47,916 bases of DNA. Origin: a virus. The position numbers and the translations under genes were made by a program. Of this stretch, positions 1 through 7,476 are shown one piece after another. Below the pieces are notes generated by a model. It was not told the DNA's origin. It ran no database searches and worked only from the letters and a program-made list of their open reading frames with translations. Position 1 is the first letter of the stretch. Each line of letters opens with the position of its first letter. The stretch lies in the IMG/VR virus record IMGVR_UViG_3300043436_003514, positions 1 to 47,916 of that record. One strand, 5' to 3'.

Positions 1-468
1 ATGGTATTTGAACCCATTATTTTTTAACCAAGTTTCAGTAACTTCTTTGTCCTTACTTTCACGTGCGGTGAAGAATGTGATAACATGACCCTCATCGTAC
101 CACTTGTTGATTATCTCTAACGCTGAAGGGTACAATTGAGCTGTTGAGTACAAATGACTATCTTCATTCTTAATGTCGTCACAGATTGTCCCATCAATGT
201 CAATCATGAATACTTTGGTGAATTGTTTATCGTCCACCAATATTCTTGCAACTGCAGAATGACTAACAATGTTTTTATCTGTTACATAACAATCAGGTTC
301 AATTTCAAATTCAACCTCATCACCATCTTTTAGGTTATATTTCCCACTATTAATTTTTTTGACAGATGATTCAGATACTCTATATGAGTAATCCGAATGA
401 ATAAACCAACCTTCAACCGAGTTGATGAAGGTTGGGTCAGATTCAGAATATGTTAATTTACCCTTCAT
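1..468 (-). CDS. HAD-superfamily phosphatase, 3' end cut off by the window edge
   Basis: The gene starts at the ATG whose complement is 466-468 and reads open to position 1, giving 156 codons without a stop. The first ~85 residues are an unrecognised domain. After that comes MIDIDGTICDD, the HAD nucleophile motif DxDGT, and further on VITFFTARES, the usual second HAD motif (hydrophobic-TAR/S). HAD phosphatases remove phosphate through an Asp-phosphate intermediate; the substrate cannot be read here. It overlaps the thioesterase stop by 11 nt, so the two are co-transcribed. A P-loop kinase and an RNA ligase lie just upstream in the same direction, so a 3'-phosphatase role in RNA end healing is possible but inferred. 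Confidence 0.8.
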   Translation of the reverse strand, partial: MKGKLTYSESDPTFINSVEGWFIHSDYSYRVSESSVKKINSGKYNLKDGDEVEFEIEPDCYVTDKNIVSHSAVARILVDDKQFTKVFMIDIDGTICDDIKNEDSHLYSTAQLYPSALEIINKWYDEGHVITFFTARESKDKEVTETWLKNNGFKYH

Positions 469-880
469 GGTTTGTTTTAAATTCATTTATTAATCTTTCA
501 ATTCGAACTCTTCCCTTTTCACCAATCGGAATTGGGTTTCCTTCTTCATCAATTCTAACAAATCTTATGTTAGTTTTCAAGACCACAACCTGATTTCCAG
601 TATAAACATTGTGAGCTCTTGCTTCCATGTATAATGTAATTGAGGTATTACCTAATTTGCTTGGATGTCCATAAATTTTTAACAATTGACCTTCTCTTGC
701 TGGTTTCTCAAAATAACATTTATCTATAGATACGGTAACCATTCTTGGGTTATCGCATAATTGCATTGAGTATCCTGCAGCTGCAGCGTCAATCCATGCC
801 AATAATTTTCCACCAAATAAGTTTCCGTGAAATCCTAAATCAGATTTCTTAATTGGGTGCGTGTTCAGTAATTCCATCAT
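458..880 (-). CDS. Acyl-CoA thioesterase, hotdog fold
   Basis: The 140-residue protein begins with a stretch containing LGFHGNLFGGKLLAWID, which matches the conserved N-terminal segment of YciA/BFIT-type acyl-CoA thioesterases (N-x-x-G-G followed by the hotdog helix, with Asp at the helix). The middle has VTVSIDKCYFEKPAREGQ, the typical strand with the F..P...G pattern. Such enzymes hydrolyse acyl-CoA to free fatty acid and CoA in the cytoplasm. Length is close to a single hotdog domain. It overlaps both neighbours, so it sits in a minus-strand operon with the HAD and RNA ligase genes. It is an unexpected metabolic gene for a phage. Substrate chain length cannot be predicted. Confidence 0.85.
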   Translation of the reverse strand: MMELLNTHPIKKSDLGFHGNLFGGKLLAWIDAAAAGYSMQLCDNPRMVTVSIDKCYFEKPAREGQLLKIYGHPSKLGNTSITLYMEARAHNVYTGNQVVVLKTNIRFVRIDEEGNPIPIGEKGRVRIERLINEFKTNHEG

Positions 881-1055
881 TCGTTTCTTTTAACCATTCT
901 TGTTTATATTCTTCGCAAACCTCTTCATACACTTTGTAGTGGTCTGCCTTTGGGTTTATTTTAAAGATATCTTTCACTCTTTCCATAACCTTATAGTAAT
1001 ATCCTCTTTCATGTGCGTGAATCAATCGTTCTTCGATTCTTTCTTCATTTGTCAT
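849..1055 (-). CDS. Small hypothetical protein (68 aa)
   Basis: A charged, probably helical protein rich in Glu, Lys and Tyr (ERLIHAHERGYYYKVMERV near the N terminus). It overlaps the thioesterase start by 32 nt and follows the RNA ligase stop by 11 nt, so it is translated within the same operon. I do not recognise a family and see no membrane segment, Cys cluster or catalytic motif. The operon position and good codon continuity argue that it is real. Confidence 0.6.
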   Translation of the reverse strand: MTNEERIEERLIHAHERGYYYKVMERVKDIFKINPKADHYKVYEEVCEEYKQEWLKETNDGITEHAPN

Positions 1056-1066
1056 AGTAAGTTGTT

Positions 1067-2122
1067 TTAAAGTTTTTTAAATTCAGGTTTAAGTATATTC
1101 CATATTAATTTATCGTATGGTTTTTCGTCCCACATTGCAAACATAACAGAACGATATGGTGGATGTGAATTTGTCATCACATGCTCCGCAAATTCTTTTT
1201 TAGTTGGTTCAGTTTCACGGTCACCGTATTTTCCATAACGGAAGTAATCGTGAGCTTTACCGCAGTGTTCAGAAACTTGGTAAAAACCATACTTTAATGT
1301 ATCGGCATAGTCCTTAACTTTTTTGTAAAATTCGTCAGGAACATCTTTCAAAAATTCGTTAACATCACCACCATTAGATATGAAATCCCATATACCAGTA
1401 GTTGATACGTTGGTCATTATCTTATGAAGTCGTAGGTATTCTTCACCTTTGATTTTCATTCGGTCTCCATTTGAAAACTTCACAACAAATCCTTCGGCAT
1501 TGCTCTCAACCATACCTTTCAAAGTGGTGTAATCTTTTATACCGTCATATCTTTTAACAACAGGGATACCTGACACGCTGTGCATATTAACAACCGCCTC
1601 ATAATCCAACTCTTTACCTGATACACGACTGGTCATACCTAACACAACCAATTTTTCCTCATCACCATAATCAACTACGATACGGTTCTCAGGATATATG
1701 ATTTCAAATAAAGTGGCATAACCTTTTGGTATTGACTCCAAGTTGTATTTGGTATCCAACATCTCTCTTGCTTTAACGGCTTGAGTTGAAGTGAATGAAC
1801 CTCTTGTAGCAACAACCCATTTACCCTCATAGAAAAACAAGATACCCAAAGAACCATCCATCTTTTCGTAAACCTCAAATTTTTCAGTTGGGGTGTGTCG
1901 GTTTTCCTCTATGTTGAAGAATTTCTTGAATGGGTATGCAACTATATTACCTTCGTTGTCAGTTACCAAACCACGACATTGTAAAGTTACTTCATCCCAT
2001 TTTTGATTGTATTGAACGTCAGGAGAATAATTCCATATAGACAATGGCAAAGTTCGGTGGGTCTGTTTAAACAGGTGACCAGTTCTACTGTATTGCTCCA
2101 AAGTGTATAAGAATTCGTTCAT
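1067..2122 (-). CDS. rnlA: T4 Rnl1-type ATP-dependent RNA ligase
   Basis: 351 residues, near the 374 of T4 RnlA. Nucleotidyltransferase motif I is EKMDGSLG with the predicted AMP-accepting Lys at residue 87. Motif III is in LFEIIYPENRIV (~139-150), motif IV in EGFVVKF (~212) and motif V in MKIKGEEYL (~224), in the right order and spacing. The C-terminal ~120 residues would be the Rnl1-specific helical domain that favours tRNA. In T4 this enzyme reseals tRNA cut by host anticodon nucleases after end healing by polynucleotide kinase. Here a P-loop kinase lies 300 bp upstream and a HAD phosphatase downstream, and a large tRNA array is 11 kb away. A TATCTTTG box ends exactly 4 nt before the ATG, so the message is probably leaderless. 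Confidence 0.93.
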   Translation of the reverse strand: MNEFLYTLEQYSRTGHLFKQTHRTLPLSIWNYSPDVQYNQKWDEVTLQCRGLVTDNEGNIVAYPFKKFFNIEENRHTPTEKFEVYEKMDGSLGILFFYEGKWVVATRGSFTSTQAVKAREMLDTKYNLESIPKGYATLFEIIYPENRIVVDYGDEEKLVVLGMTSRVSGKELDYEAVVNMHSVSGIPVVKRYDGIKDYTTLKGMVESNAEGFVVKFSNGDRMKIKGEEYLRLHKIMTNVSTTGIWDFISNGGDVNEFLKDVPDEFYKKVKDYADTLKYGFYQVSEHCGKAHDYFRYGKYGDRETEPTKKEFAEHVMTNSHPPYRSVMFAMWDEKPYDKLIWNILKPEFKKL

Positions 2123-2126
2123 GGGA

Positions 2127-2134
2127 CAAAGATA
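2127..2134 (-). promoter_or_regulatory. Host-type promoter -7 box (TATCTTTG) for RNA ligase
   Basis: On the minus strand TATCTTTG matches the Bacteroidota sigma-A -7 consensus TAnnTTTG and is followed by four bases and the ATG at 2122. No clear -33 TTG is seen. The start site should fall at or next to the start codon. Confidence 0.7.
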
Positions 2135-2150
2135 CGAATTTTTTGCATAA

Positions 2151-2183
2151 AAAAAATCCCCACCTGTAAAAAAGATGGGGAAT
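2151..2183 (-). terminator. Rho-independent terminator for the 2.2-2.4 kb genes
   Basis: Read on the minus strand, TCCCCA pairs with TGGGGA across an A/T-rich loop and is followed by a run of eight T. It ends the transcript carrying the genes at 2201-2838 just before the RNA ligase promoter. Confidence 0.65.
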
Positions 2184-2200
2184 TCAGTAATTAAATTTGA

Positions 2201-2422
2201 TTATTTTTCGATAATCATGTTTGTGGTTGGGATTCCAAGTCTCATCACAGGAATTGCCGAATTGGTATCCATGTCCTGTTTTTGCATGACTTCGTAAAAA
2301 CCAAGTTCGCTACATTTTACGGTTGATACATTGTGAAATGTTTCTAATACTTGGGAATTTCCTCTTGGACCGTCTAATAGTTTAACAATTTTTGTTGTTG
2401 TGTTGAATGTAAGTGTTTGCAT
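2201..2422 (-). CDS. Small hypothetical protein (73 aa)
   Basis: The protein begins MQTLTFNTTTKIVKLLDG and has a short GPRGNSQVLETF segment. I do not recognise it. It follows the kinase-like gene by 5 nt and is followed by a terminator on the same strand, so it is the last gene of that transcript. No signal peptide, membrane segment or metal-binding cluster is visible. Confidence 0.6.
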   Translation of the reverse strand: MQTLTFNTTTKIVKLLDGPRGNSQVLETFHNVSTVKCSELGFYEVMQKQDMDTNSAIPVMRLGIPTTNMIIEK

Positions 2423-2427
2423 ATATG

Positions 2428-2838
2428 TTATTTTAATTTTATTTCAAATCGGTCTTCCATGATTTGTACTTTATCTGCAGGAACCCCATGGACGTTGGTT
2501 CCCCCGTGTCTGTTTTCAACAATAATGGTATGAACTTTATATCCGTATCGTCTTGCGATATTACGATAGAATTTCATCTCCCAATCTTGTGTGAATGTGT
2601 TTGACACTACAATATTATTAAAGAAAATTGAATTAAACAAATTTTCTCTCATTCTATTTGCAACTCTTTGTTTGCAATCATTGTGAGCGTCTTTTAATTT
2701 TGTTGGGTCAAAGTTATATTTTCCCCTTTTCATAAAATACTGGTCAGCCTCAAATACTTGATATGATTTGGCAATTGACCTTGCAAATGTAGATTTACCT
2801 GAACCAGGTAATCCTCTAACTATGTATAGATTTTTCAT
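2428..2838 (-). CDS. P-loop kinase, AAA_33/N4BP2-like (polynucleotide kinase candidate)
   Basis: The 136-residue protein opens with MKNLYIVRGLPGSGKST, a Walker A motif at residues 9-17 in the style of T4 polynucleotide kinase and the N4BP2-like kinases. FEADQYF (~30) supplies the acidic residue expected near the acceptor, and RMREN and the late Arg-rich segment could form the lid. It is about the size of the kinase half of T4 Pnkp and lacks the phosphatase half; a separate HAD phosphatase is encoded at the left edge. The likely reaction is transfer of the ATP gamma-phosphate to a 5'-OH nucleic acid end, but a nucleotide or protein substrate cannot be excluded. Confidence 0.8.
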   Translation of the reverse strand: MKNLYIVRGLPGSGKSTFARSIAKSYQVFEADQYFMKRGKYNFDPTKLKDAHNDCKQRVANRMRENLFNSIFFNNIVVSNTFTQDWEMKFYRNIARRYGYKVHTIIVENRHGGTNVHGVPADKVQIMEDRFEIKLK

Positions 2839-3022
2839 AATTTTGTCTTCCTTTACATTTTGTTTTTTCGGTTATGTTCCAGAGTTCTTTTCCTCCGTTA
2901 ACCATGTGACAATTGTGAGGTTTATCCGTTCTTTTGGAAAACCCCACGATTGTATCGTTGTGTTTATTTTTTACCACCCAAGGACATTCTTTACAGCTCG
3001 TCATATTTTTCAAGTTGTCCAT
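2816..3022 (-). CDS. Small Cys-rich protein, possible zinc binder
   Basis: Up to 68 residues. An internal ATG at 3004 (MTSCKECPWVV) is a plausible alternative start. The spacing CKECPW ... HNCH ... C looks like a one-zinc site, with CxxC at the start and His/Cys ligands ~28 residues later. It overlaps the kinase start by 23 nt and the upstream gene's end by up to 32 nt, as is usual in this operon. No family is recognised; function unknown. Confidence 0.6.
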   Translation of the reverse strand: MDNLKNMTSCKECPWVVKNKHNDTIVGFSKRTDKPHNCHMVNGGKELWNITEKTKCKGRQNYEKSIHS

Positions 3023-3347
3023 ATTTTTCTTTTGCTTCGTTTATACCCCAAATATCAAAAAAATCTGATTCACAATGTTCAACACCAGCATTCAATCGAA
3101 TGCTGATGTCGTTTCTTGTCTCCAAAGATAACATTTCCGCAAGAATTTCCCAATTTAATACATGAAACATTTTAACCATCATCATGTAATTTGAATAATT
3201 GTTCTCCAAATCTTTGATTTGATTAATCTTTTCAGTTGCGTATCCAAATTGGTCGTCAAATAAACCCCAAGCTTTAATACATACTCCTTTCAACTCATCG
3301 AAGTATTCTTGTTTTGGTTGTTTATAATAATATTCAATCTTAATCAT
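2991..3347 (-). CDS. Hypothetical protein (118 aa)
   Basis: A soluble, mostly helical-looking protein starting MIKIEYYYKQPKQEYF. No motif is recognised. The start overlaps the stop of the metallophosphoesterase by 4 nt (ATGA type), indicating translational coupling within the operon. Confidence 0.65.
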   Translation of the reverse strand: MIKIEYYYKQPKQEYFDELKGVCIKAWGLFDDQFGYATEKINQIKDLENNYSNYMMMVKMFHVLNWEILAEMLSLETRNDISIRLNAGVEHCESDFFDIWGINEAKEKYGQLEKYDEL

Positions 3348-4006
3348 CCTTGGTCTTTGTTTTCAATTTCGTCTGTGTGGTGGTCGTTTTCCATTTCTGA
3401 AAGACGCTCACGTTTAATTAACATTGGAACCACTTCACGAATAATGTTGTATGGACGAAACTCAGGATGTCCATCCATACCAACATCCATTCGTTGTCCT
3501 TTACCAAAACGTAAGTTTGTTGGTAAGTGACAGTGTCCGTGAAGGTGCATTACACCCTTGTTTAATCCGTCCCAAGAACTGATTGGGTAGTGCATCAAAC
3601 GGAATGTGTGGTCAGCAATTTTTAAAGTGTTGTAGTGAGAAACACTTTTGAAATAACCCTGACATCCTTGTCGGTTGTTCTCGATGTGGTGGTCGTGGTT
3701 TCCAAGAACCAAGTGAATGTTTTTACAAACGATTCGGTCCCAAAACTCTTTGATGGATTCAAACCCACCAAATGACCAGTCACCAAGACAAATCAAGATG
3801 TCGTCTTGCATCACCTTCTCGTTTATATTATTAACAATTGTGGCGTTCATCCCATCCAAAGTTTGGAAATTACGAGTTTGCCCAATTGGAATTGAACCAT
3901 CTGGCATACGCCAGTTTGTCGTACCACGACAGATGTTCTTATGGTTATAATGTGGGTCCGAGAAAATCCACACATTACCTTTGAAATCTTTATCAATCTT
4001 AATCAT
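3344..4006 (-). CDS. Calcineurin-like metallophosphoesterase
   Basis: 220 residues with all five metallophosphoesterase motifs: FSDPHYNH (~16-22), LGDWSFGG (~75), GNHDHH (~97), an isolated His in LMHYPIS (~134) and HGHCH (~150). These ligands bind two metal ions and hydrolyse phosphomono- or diesters. The family occurs in many large phages; possible substrates include 2',3'-cyclic phosphates, nucleotides and RNA ends, and the sequence does not decide between them. A TAGATTTG promoter box lies 4 nt before the ATG. The neighbourhood of RNA-end enzymes makes a nucleic-acid role attractive but unproven. Confidence 0.9.
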   Translation of the reverse strand: MIKIDKDFKGNVWIFSDPHYNHKNICRGTTNWRMPDGSIPIGQTRNFQTLDGMNATIVNNINEKVMQDDILICLGDWSFGGFESIKEFWDRIVCKNIHLVLGNHDHHIENNRQGCQGYFKSVSHYNTLKIADHTFRLMHYPISSWDGLNKGVMHLHGHCHLPTNLRFGKGQRMDVGMDGHPEFRPYNIIREVVPMLIKRERLSEMENDHHTDEIENKDQG

Positions 4007-4520
4007 AACACAAATCTAATATTTTTTCTTCAAACCAAAAAGGTTTTTCTCTATTTTTCCAAACTGCGAACGAAGCTTTTGCTCCACGGTAGTAATTTCT
4101 ATAAGATTCCACCACAGAATCTACTTTATATTCGTCAGGCATTGCCTTCGGAGGTTCGGTGTAACCAATGTCTTGAATACTTGGTTTATTGGTCACACAC
4201 CATTCGATTACATCCTGAGATTTATGTCTCTTTCCATAACGATAGGTGTATTCATAACACAACTCCAAACCAAGTTCACATAACACCAAATAATTGGTTA
4301 ATGACTCACGAGCCCAAATTGCACAAGGGTGATTTTTGTGAGACAATTTGTATGGGACTTGGGGGGCGACTTGGGGGGCGACTTGGGGGGCGACTTGGGG
4401 GGTCATATGATGAACCCCACATAAAAGTTGAGCCGTTTCCAAAATCATTTTTACCACGTGCTTATCACAATGATATTGAGCACATTTTTTAATATCGTCG
4501 TCAAGGAAAAAGATGTTCAT
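3999..4520 (-). CDS. Conserved phage protein with CDKHVVKM motif
   Basis: 173 residues. The N terminus MNIFFLDDDIKKCAQYHCDK followed by HVVKMILETAQLL, then HKNHPCAIWARES and AMPDEYK, is a pattern I know from many unrelated phage genomes, where it is annotated as hypothetical. Function is unproven. The protein carries a run of four APQV-type units at ~44-58, encoded by a 12-bp tandem repeat in a place where relatives usually have a short loop. Its start overlaps nothing; a TATATTTG box lies 22 nt upstream. Confidence 0.75.
   Translation of the reverse strand: MNIFFLDDDIKKCAQYHCDKHVVKMILETAQLLCGVHHMTPQVAPQVAPQVAPQVPYKLSHKNHPCAIWARESLTNYLVLCELGLELCYEYTYRYGKRHKSQDVIEWCVTNKPSIQDIGYTEPPKAMPDEYKVDSVVESYRNYYRGAKASFAVWKNREKPFWFEEKILDLCYD
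4011..4039 (-). promoter_or_regulatory. Host-type promoter for the metallophosphoesterase
   Basis: The minus-strand -7 box TAGATTTG (4011-4018) ends 4 nt before the ATG at 4006. A TTTG that could be the -33 element lies 17 nt further up (4036-4039). It sits inside the end of the upstream gene. Confidence 0.6.
4356..4403. repeat. 12-bp tandem repeat, four units
   Basis: The unit GACTTGGGGGGC occurs three times in a row and a fourth time with the last base changed. It is in frame and encodes repeated APQV in the minus-strand gene at 3999-4520. The G-run makes the unit prone to slippage. Confidence 0.95.
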
Positions 4521-4542
4521 AGTTGAATTTTTAATTATTCAA

Positions 4543-4550
4543 CAAATATA
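4543..4550 (-). promoter_or_regulatory. Host-type promoter -7 box (TATATTTG)
   Basis: TATATTTG on the minus strand, 22 nt upstream of the ATG at 4520. It gives a short leader, unlike the 4-nt spacing at most other sites. Confidence 0.55.
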
Positions 4551-4554
4551 CAAA

Positions 4555-4851
4555 TTATTCTGTTACCAAAAAAACTGGATTCTGCTCTCCTGCGTGTAAT
4601 CCCAAAATATTAAAGTCATAAAACTCAAAAGCTTCAGAATATGTCATACCGTCACGACCTATTAATATGTCAATTATTTTGGATTTAGAGTAAAGTACTC
4701 TACGACCATTACCAAACTCTTCAACCACACCAATAATCGCATCCTCCAAACCATCCAATAATATTGCTCCTTCGGCAATTTCGTCAATATAATAATCTTC
4801 AATAGTTCCCATAATGGAAACATAACCCTTATTTTTGGGTATGTCAAACAA
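4555..4851 (-). CDS. Conserved phage protein (DAIIGVVEEFGNGRRVLY family)
   Basis: 98 residues. The segment from GLEDAIIGVVEEFGNGRRVL to GMTYSEAFEFYDFNILG is a pattern found in many phages: an acidic patch, GV..EF, a helix ending in the MTYSEA motif, and a final FDFNI-like stretch. No biochemical function is known to me. It is the first gene of the minus-strand block and faces the divergent plus-strand gene at 4887. Confidence 0.75.
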   Translation of the reverse strand: MFDIPKNKGYVSIMGTIEDYYIDEIAEGAILLDGLEDAIIGVVEEFGNGRRVLYSKSKIIDILIGRDGMTYSEAFEFYDFNILGLHAGEQNPVFLVTE

Positions 4852-4867
4852 ATTGGGATTTTTATGG

Positions 4868-4874
4868 TATTTAT
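4868..4874 (+). promoter_or_regulatory. Candidate phage late promoter (TATTTAT)
   Basis: TATTTAT lies 12 nt upstream of the ATG at 4887. The same heptamer recurs before most virion-type genes in the window. Confidence 0.5.
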
Positions 4875-4886
4875 AAATAAAAAACT

Positions 4887-6218
4887 ATGAGAGGATATTT
4901 CGGATTAGGTCAATTATCTGCGGCTGAAAAGTCAGATATTTTAGACCAACATAAAAGTGTGTATAACGGATACCAAACAATGCAACCACAGGTATCAAAC
5001 ACTCAACCATTAACAGTTTATGATTTTGCTGGAGACAAAGAAGGATTGGTTGTTAATAATAAAGGTGAGGTTAAAAAATACACAAACATGGGAATCAACG
5101 AACAAGTTGAAACAAATGAAGTTTGTGATGATTGTGGTGCAATGATTATGGATGGAATGTGTACTGAATGTAATTACGGACACATGGAGGAAGAATACAT
5201 GGAAGGTTCTAAAATGTGTGAACAATGTGGTGGTACTATGAAAGAAGATGTTTGTGAACAATGTAACATGGAAGAAGGTGTTGGTCATTTAGATGATATC
5301 TATGATGAGGAAGATTTGAATCCAAGTGCTGGTTTTGATTACATTGAAGGTTCATCAAATGACGTAGACACTTTTGAAGGAATGCACAAAAAACTTTATA
5401 AAGAACAAGACGAATTTGTCAATTACGATGAAAACATGGAAGACGATGACGATTTCCAAGATTACGAATCTTCTTATACTGAAGATGGTGTTGAAGACCC
5501 TGATAACGAAGATGATGGATATGAAGACCTTAACGCATCAGAAGTTACTGATGGTGAATTAGATGAACTTGATATTGCTGATTTAGTTAAAGGTAAAAGA
5601 TACAAATATAATCACCCATTACATGCTGATGAATTTGAATTTGATAGTGAACACAAATATCCTGAAGGTGAAGACATGTATAGTTTTAGAAGTGGAAAAA
5701 CGGGATATGCTATACCAGGAAAACAGGTGAAAGATTATGTAAGTCATTTAGATGACGAAGAATTCGGTTCAATTGAAGAACAAGGTGGAAATGTTGATGA
5801 CATGGATGATGACGATGTTCAACCAGCATATAATTTTGATTCTAATGGACCTGGTGATGTTTATCCTGTAAACGAATTGGATGAAGACGATATGTATTCA
5901 TACGACCCTGAAAAAATGTACGAATTTGATGATATGGAATCTGCTTGGGCTGACGAAGAATTGGAAGAGCAACCAGACATCTCAGGAGTTCAAGGGATAT
6001 ACGGAGCAATGGACAGAGCGTATGACTTTGATAGTGATGGACCAGGTAAGGGTGGACCATACCAAGAATTTTCTTACGAAAGTGAATTAGATGAAGATGA
6101 GGAGTTTACCTCAACCGAAGATGATTTTGAAGAGGTTGATGAAGATTTAAAAGAATCCTTTGTAAATCAACGAAACAAAATTATGGAAATGTTTAACAGA
6201 TTTAATAAATTTAATTAA
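4887..6218 (+). CDS. Very acidic protein with two zinc ribbons, probable virion/head-core protein
   Basis: 443 residues. The N terminus (LSAAEKSDILDQHKSVYNGY) is a short helix shared in pattern with the 8572 gene product. Residues ~78-130 hold two CxxC pairs each: CDDCG...CTEC and CEQCG...CEQC, which should form two zinc ribbons. The rest is dominated by Asp/Glu with aromatic residues and repeated YDFDSxGPG-type segments (~312, ~375). High acidity and the upstream TATTTAT motif resemble head-core or internal head proteins of T4-like phages. No enzymatic motif is visible. It is followed by a strong terminator, so it may be a single-gene transcript. Confidence 0.75.
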   Translation: MRGYFGLGQLSAAEKSDILDQHKSVYNGYQTMQPQVSNTQPLTVYDFAGDKEGLVVNNKGEVKKYTNMGINEQVETNEVCDDCGAMIMDGMCTECNYGHMEEEYMEGSKMCEQCGGTMKEDVCEQCNMEEGVGHLDDIYDEEDLNPSAGFDYIEGSSNDVDTFEGMHKKLYKEQDEFVNYDENMEDDDDFQDYESSYTEDGVEDPDNEDDGYEDLNASEVTDGELDELDIADLVKGKRYKYNHPLHADEFEFDSEHKYPEGEDMYSFRSGKTGYAIPGKQVKDYVSHLDDEEFGSIEEQGGNVDDMDDDDVQPAYNFDSNGPGDVYPVNELDEDDMYSYDPEKMYEFDDMESAWADEELEEQPDISGVQGIYGAMDRAYDFDSDGPGKGGPYQEFSYESELDEDEEFTSTEDDFEEVDEDLKESFVNQRNKIMEMFNRFNKFN

Positions 6219-6221
6219 TAT

Positions 6222-6248
6222 AAAACCCCTCAAACGAGGGGTTTTTTT
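6222..6248 (+). terminator. Rho-independent terminator
   Basis: AAAACCCCTC, a 4-nt loop, GAGGGGTTTT and a T run directly follow the stop of the acidic protein gene at 6218. Confidence 0.85.
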
Positions 6249-6302
6249 ATTCTCTGTAGAATTTTGCACTTTTTCCGTATATTTCTTATTAAAATAAATG
6301 TC

Positions 6303-6602
6303 ATGGAAATTAAGGAAATTGTTTCATACTTCTTAAATGCTGAGTCAAACATTTTAGAAGTGACGTTCAGAACTATCGCGGATAGTGATGATGTTCTTAG
6401 AACCGATAATATTGATTATTCAATATCAGAAGAATACGGGTATGTTTTGGAGTCAGATTACTTCAATTTTTTTGAAGATGATGATGAAGAAAATGATTAT
6501 ATGAATTTAGAACTCGAATTAGATGAGGATGTTCTCATATCATTTTTGAATGAGTATTACGAGGTTAATCCAAAGTTATTACCAAAACCTGAATACTATT
6601 AA
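6303..6602 (+). CDS. Small acidic hypothetical protein (99 aa)
   Basis: The ATG at 6303 (MEIKEIVSYFLNAESNILEV) is preferred over an upstream in-frame start because the upstream extension overlaps probable promoter sequence. The protein is rich in Asp and Glu and ends PKLLPKPEYY. No family is recognised. It is convergent with the lipoprotein gene, the two stops being adjacent. Confidence 0.65.
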   Translation: MEIKEIVSYFLNAESNILEVTFRTIADSDDVLRTDNIDYSISEEYGYVLESDYFNFFEDDDEENDYMNLELELDEDVLISFLNEYYEVNPKLLPKPEYY

Positions 6603-7118
6603 CTATTGTCTTGACAAATATAGTGTTATGTGTTTCTTACTGTTAGTGTAAGTCCCTTCGTGTCTTAAAGTTAATGACATTATACCATCATTAACTATTG
6701 TAAATGTTAATGGTTGAAATTGATTAGAACCTTTTGGTTTATATGAAAATTTAAGTATACCGCTAAAATATGCAGTATTACCGTATATGTTTGTCCATAT
6801 TTGAGTTGAATCTTCGTTACCACCGTATTCCCATTTATATTCACCCGCTTGAGTTATATTTAACAAAACAAATCTTACATCCACATAGCTAAATTCCATA
6901 AAAAAATTGTTAACAGGTATAGAATCAAATGGTTTTGGTAACAAGTCATTTACACAAACTCCGTCAGTATAGATACTATCGATACCCTCGTCAGTTGTAG
7001 TGACAATTTTAGTAATATTATACATACCACTTAAAGTAACATCGCTTCGTTCAACAACATATTTCTCACAACCCGTAATGAGAACCAAAAACATCAAGAT
7101 ACCAACTATTCTTTTCAT
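6603..7118 (-). CDS. Predicted lipoprotein
   Basis: 171 residues with a type II signal peptide: MKR, a hydrophobic stretch, then the lipobox LITGC with the lipidated Cys at residue 17. The mature part is predicted beta-rich and resembles in style the lipocalin-like lipoproteins of Bacteroidota (short Thr/Ser-rich strands, WEYGGNEDSTQIW). Phage lipoproteins are often superinfection-exclusion factors acting at the cell envelope; that role is inference. A TATCTTTG box ends 4 nt before the ATG, so it is likely expressed early by host polymerase. Confidence 0.8.
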   Translation of the reverse strand: MKRIVGILMFLVLITGCEKYVVERSDVTLSGMYNITKIVTTTDEGIDSIYTDGVCVNDLLPKPFDSIPVNNFFMEFSYVDVRFVLLNITQAGEYKWEYGGNEDSTQIWTNIYGNTAYFSGILKFSYKPKGSNQFQPLTFTIVNDGIMSLTLRHEGTYTNSKKHITLYLSRQ

Positions 7119-7122
7119 AGGA

Positions 7123-7130
7123 CAAAGATA
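7123..7130 (-). promoter_or_regulatory. Host-type promoter -7 box (TATCTTTG) for the lipoprotein
   Basis: Minus-strand TATCTTTG, four bases, then the ATG at 7118. Predicted leaderless start. Confidence 0.7.
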
Positions 7131-7154
7131 AATACATTTTTCCGATTATAAAAA

Positions 7155-7161
7155 TATTTAT
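7155..7161 (+). promoter_or_regulatory. Candidate phage late promoter (TATTTAT)
   Basis: TATTTAT followed by four bases and the ATG at 7166. Confidence 0.55.
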
Positions 7162-7165
7162 TGAT

Positions 7166-7429
7166 ATGAATTTAGATGTAGATTATTTAATTGACTTTTT
7201 TACCAAAAATTCCGAATCAAGTAATGATGAAGAATTAGATGGTGAGATTGGAGAACAAGAAGGTGAGGCAGCTGCTTCATCACCCGCACCATCAACAGGT
7301 GGTGGAGGTTCTGTTCCAAAATGGGCTGATAGTTATCAGACAAAAAGAGGTAAGGCCAATATGTTAGGTAGAGCTGGCGAAAAATGGAATACAGGTTTAG
7401 CTAGAGGCTCCGCTAATCAAATTTGGTGA
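7166..7429 (+). CDS. Small hypothetical protein (87 aa), probable virion-associated
   Basis: An acidic N-terminal helix is followed by an Ala/Ser/Pro/Gly linker (SSPAPSTGGGGSVP) and a basic C-terminal part (KWADSYQTKRGKANMLGRAG) ending NQIW. The bipartite build suggests a tether or decoration peptide. It is the first of four consecutive plus-strand genes of the same style and has a TATTTAT-N4-ATG start. Not assigned to a family. Confidence 0.65.
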   Translation: MNLDVDYLIDFFTKNSESSNDEELDGEIGEQEGEAAASSPAPSTGGGGSVPKWADSYQTKRGKANMLGRAGEKWNTGLARGSANQIW

Positions 7430-7456
7430 TAGAGCATATTTATCAATATAATAATA

Positions 7457-7463
7457 TATTTAT
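7457..7463 (+). promoter_or_regulatory. Candidate phage late promoter (TATTTAT)
   Basis: TATTTAT 13 nt before the ATG at 7477; a second copy at 7437-7443 lies 20 bp upstream. Confidence 0.5.
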
Positions 7464-7476
7464 TAGAAAAAAGATT

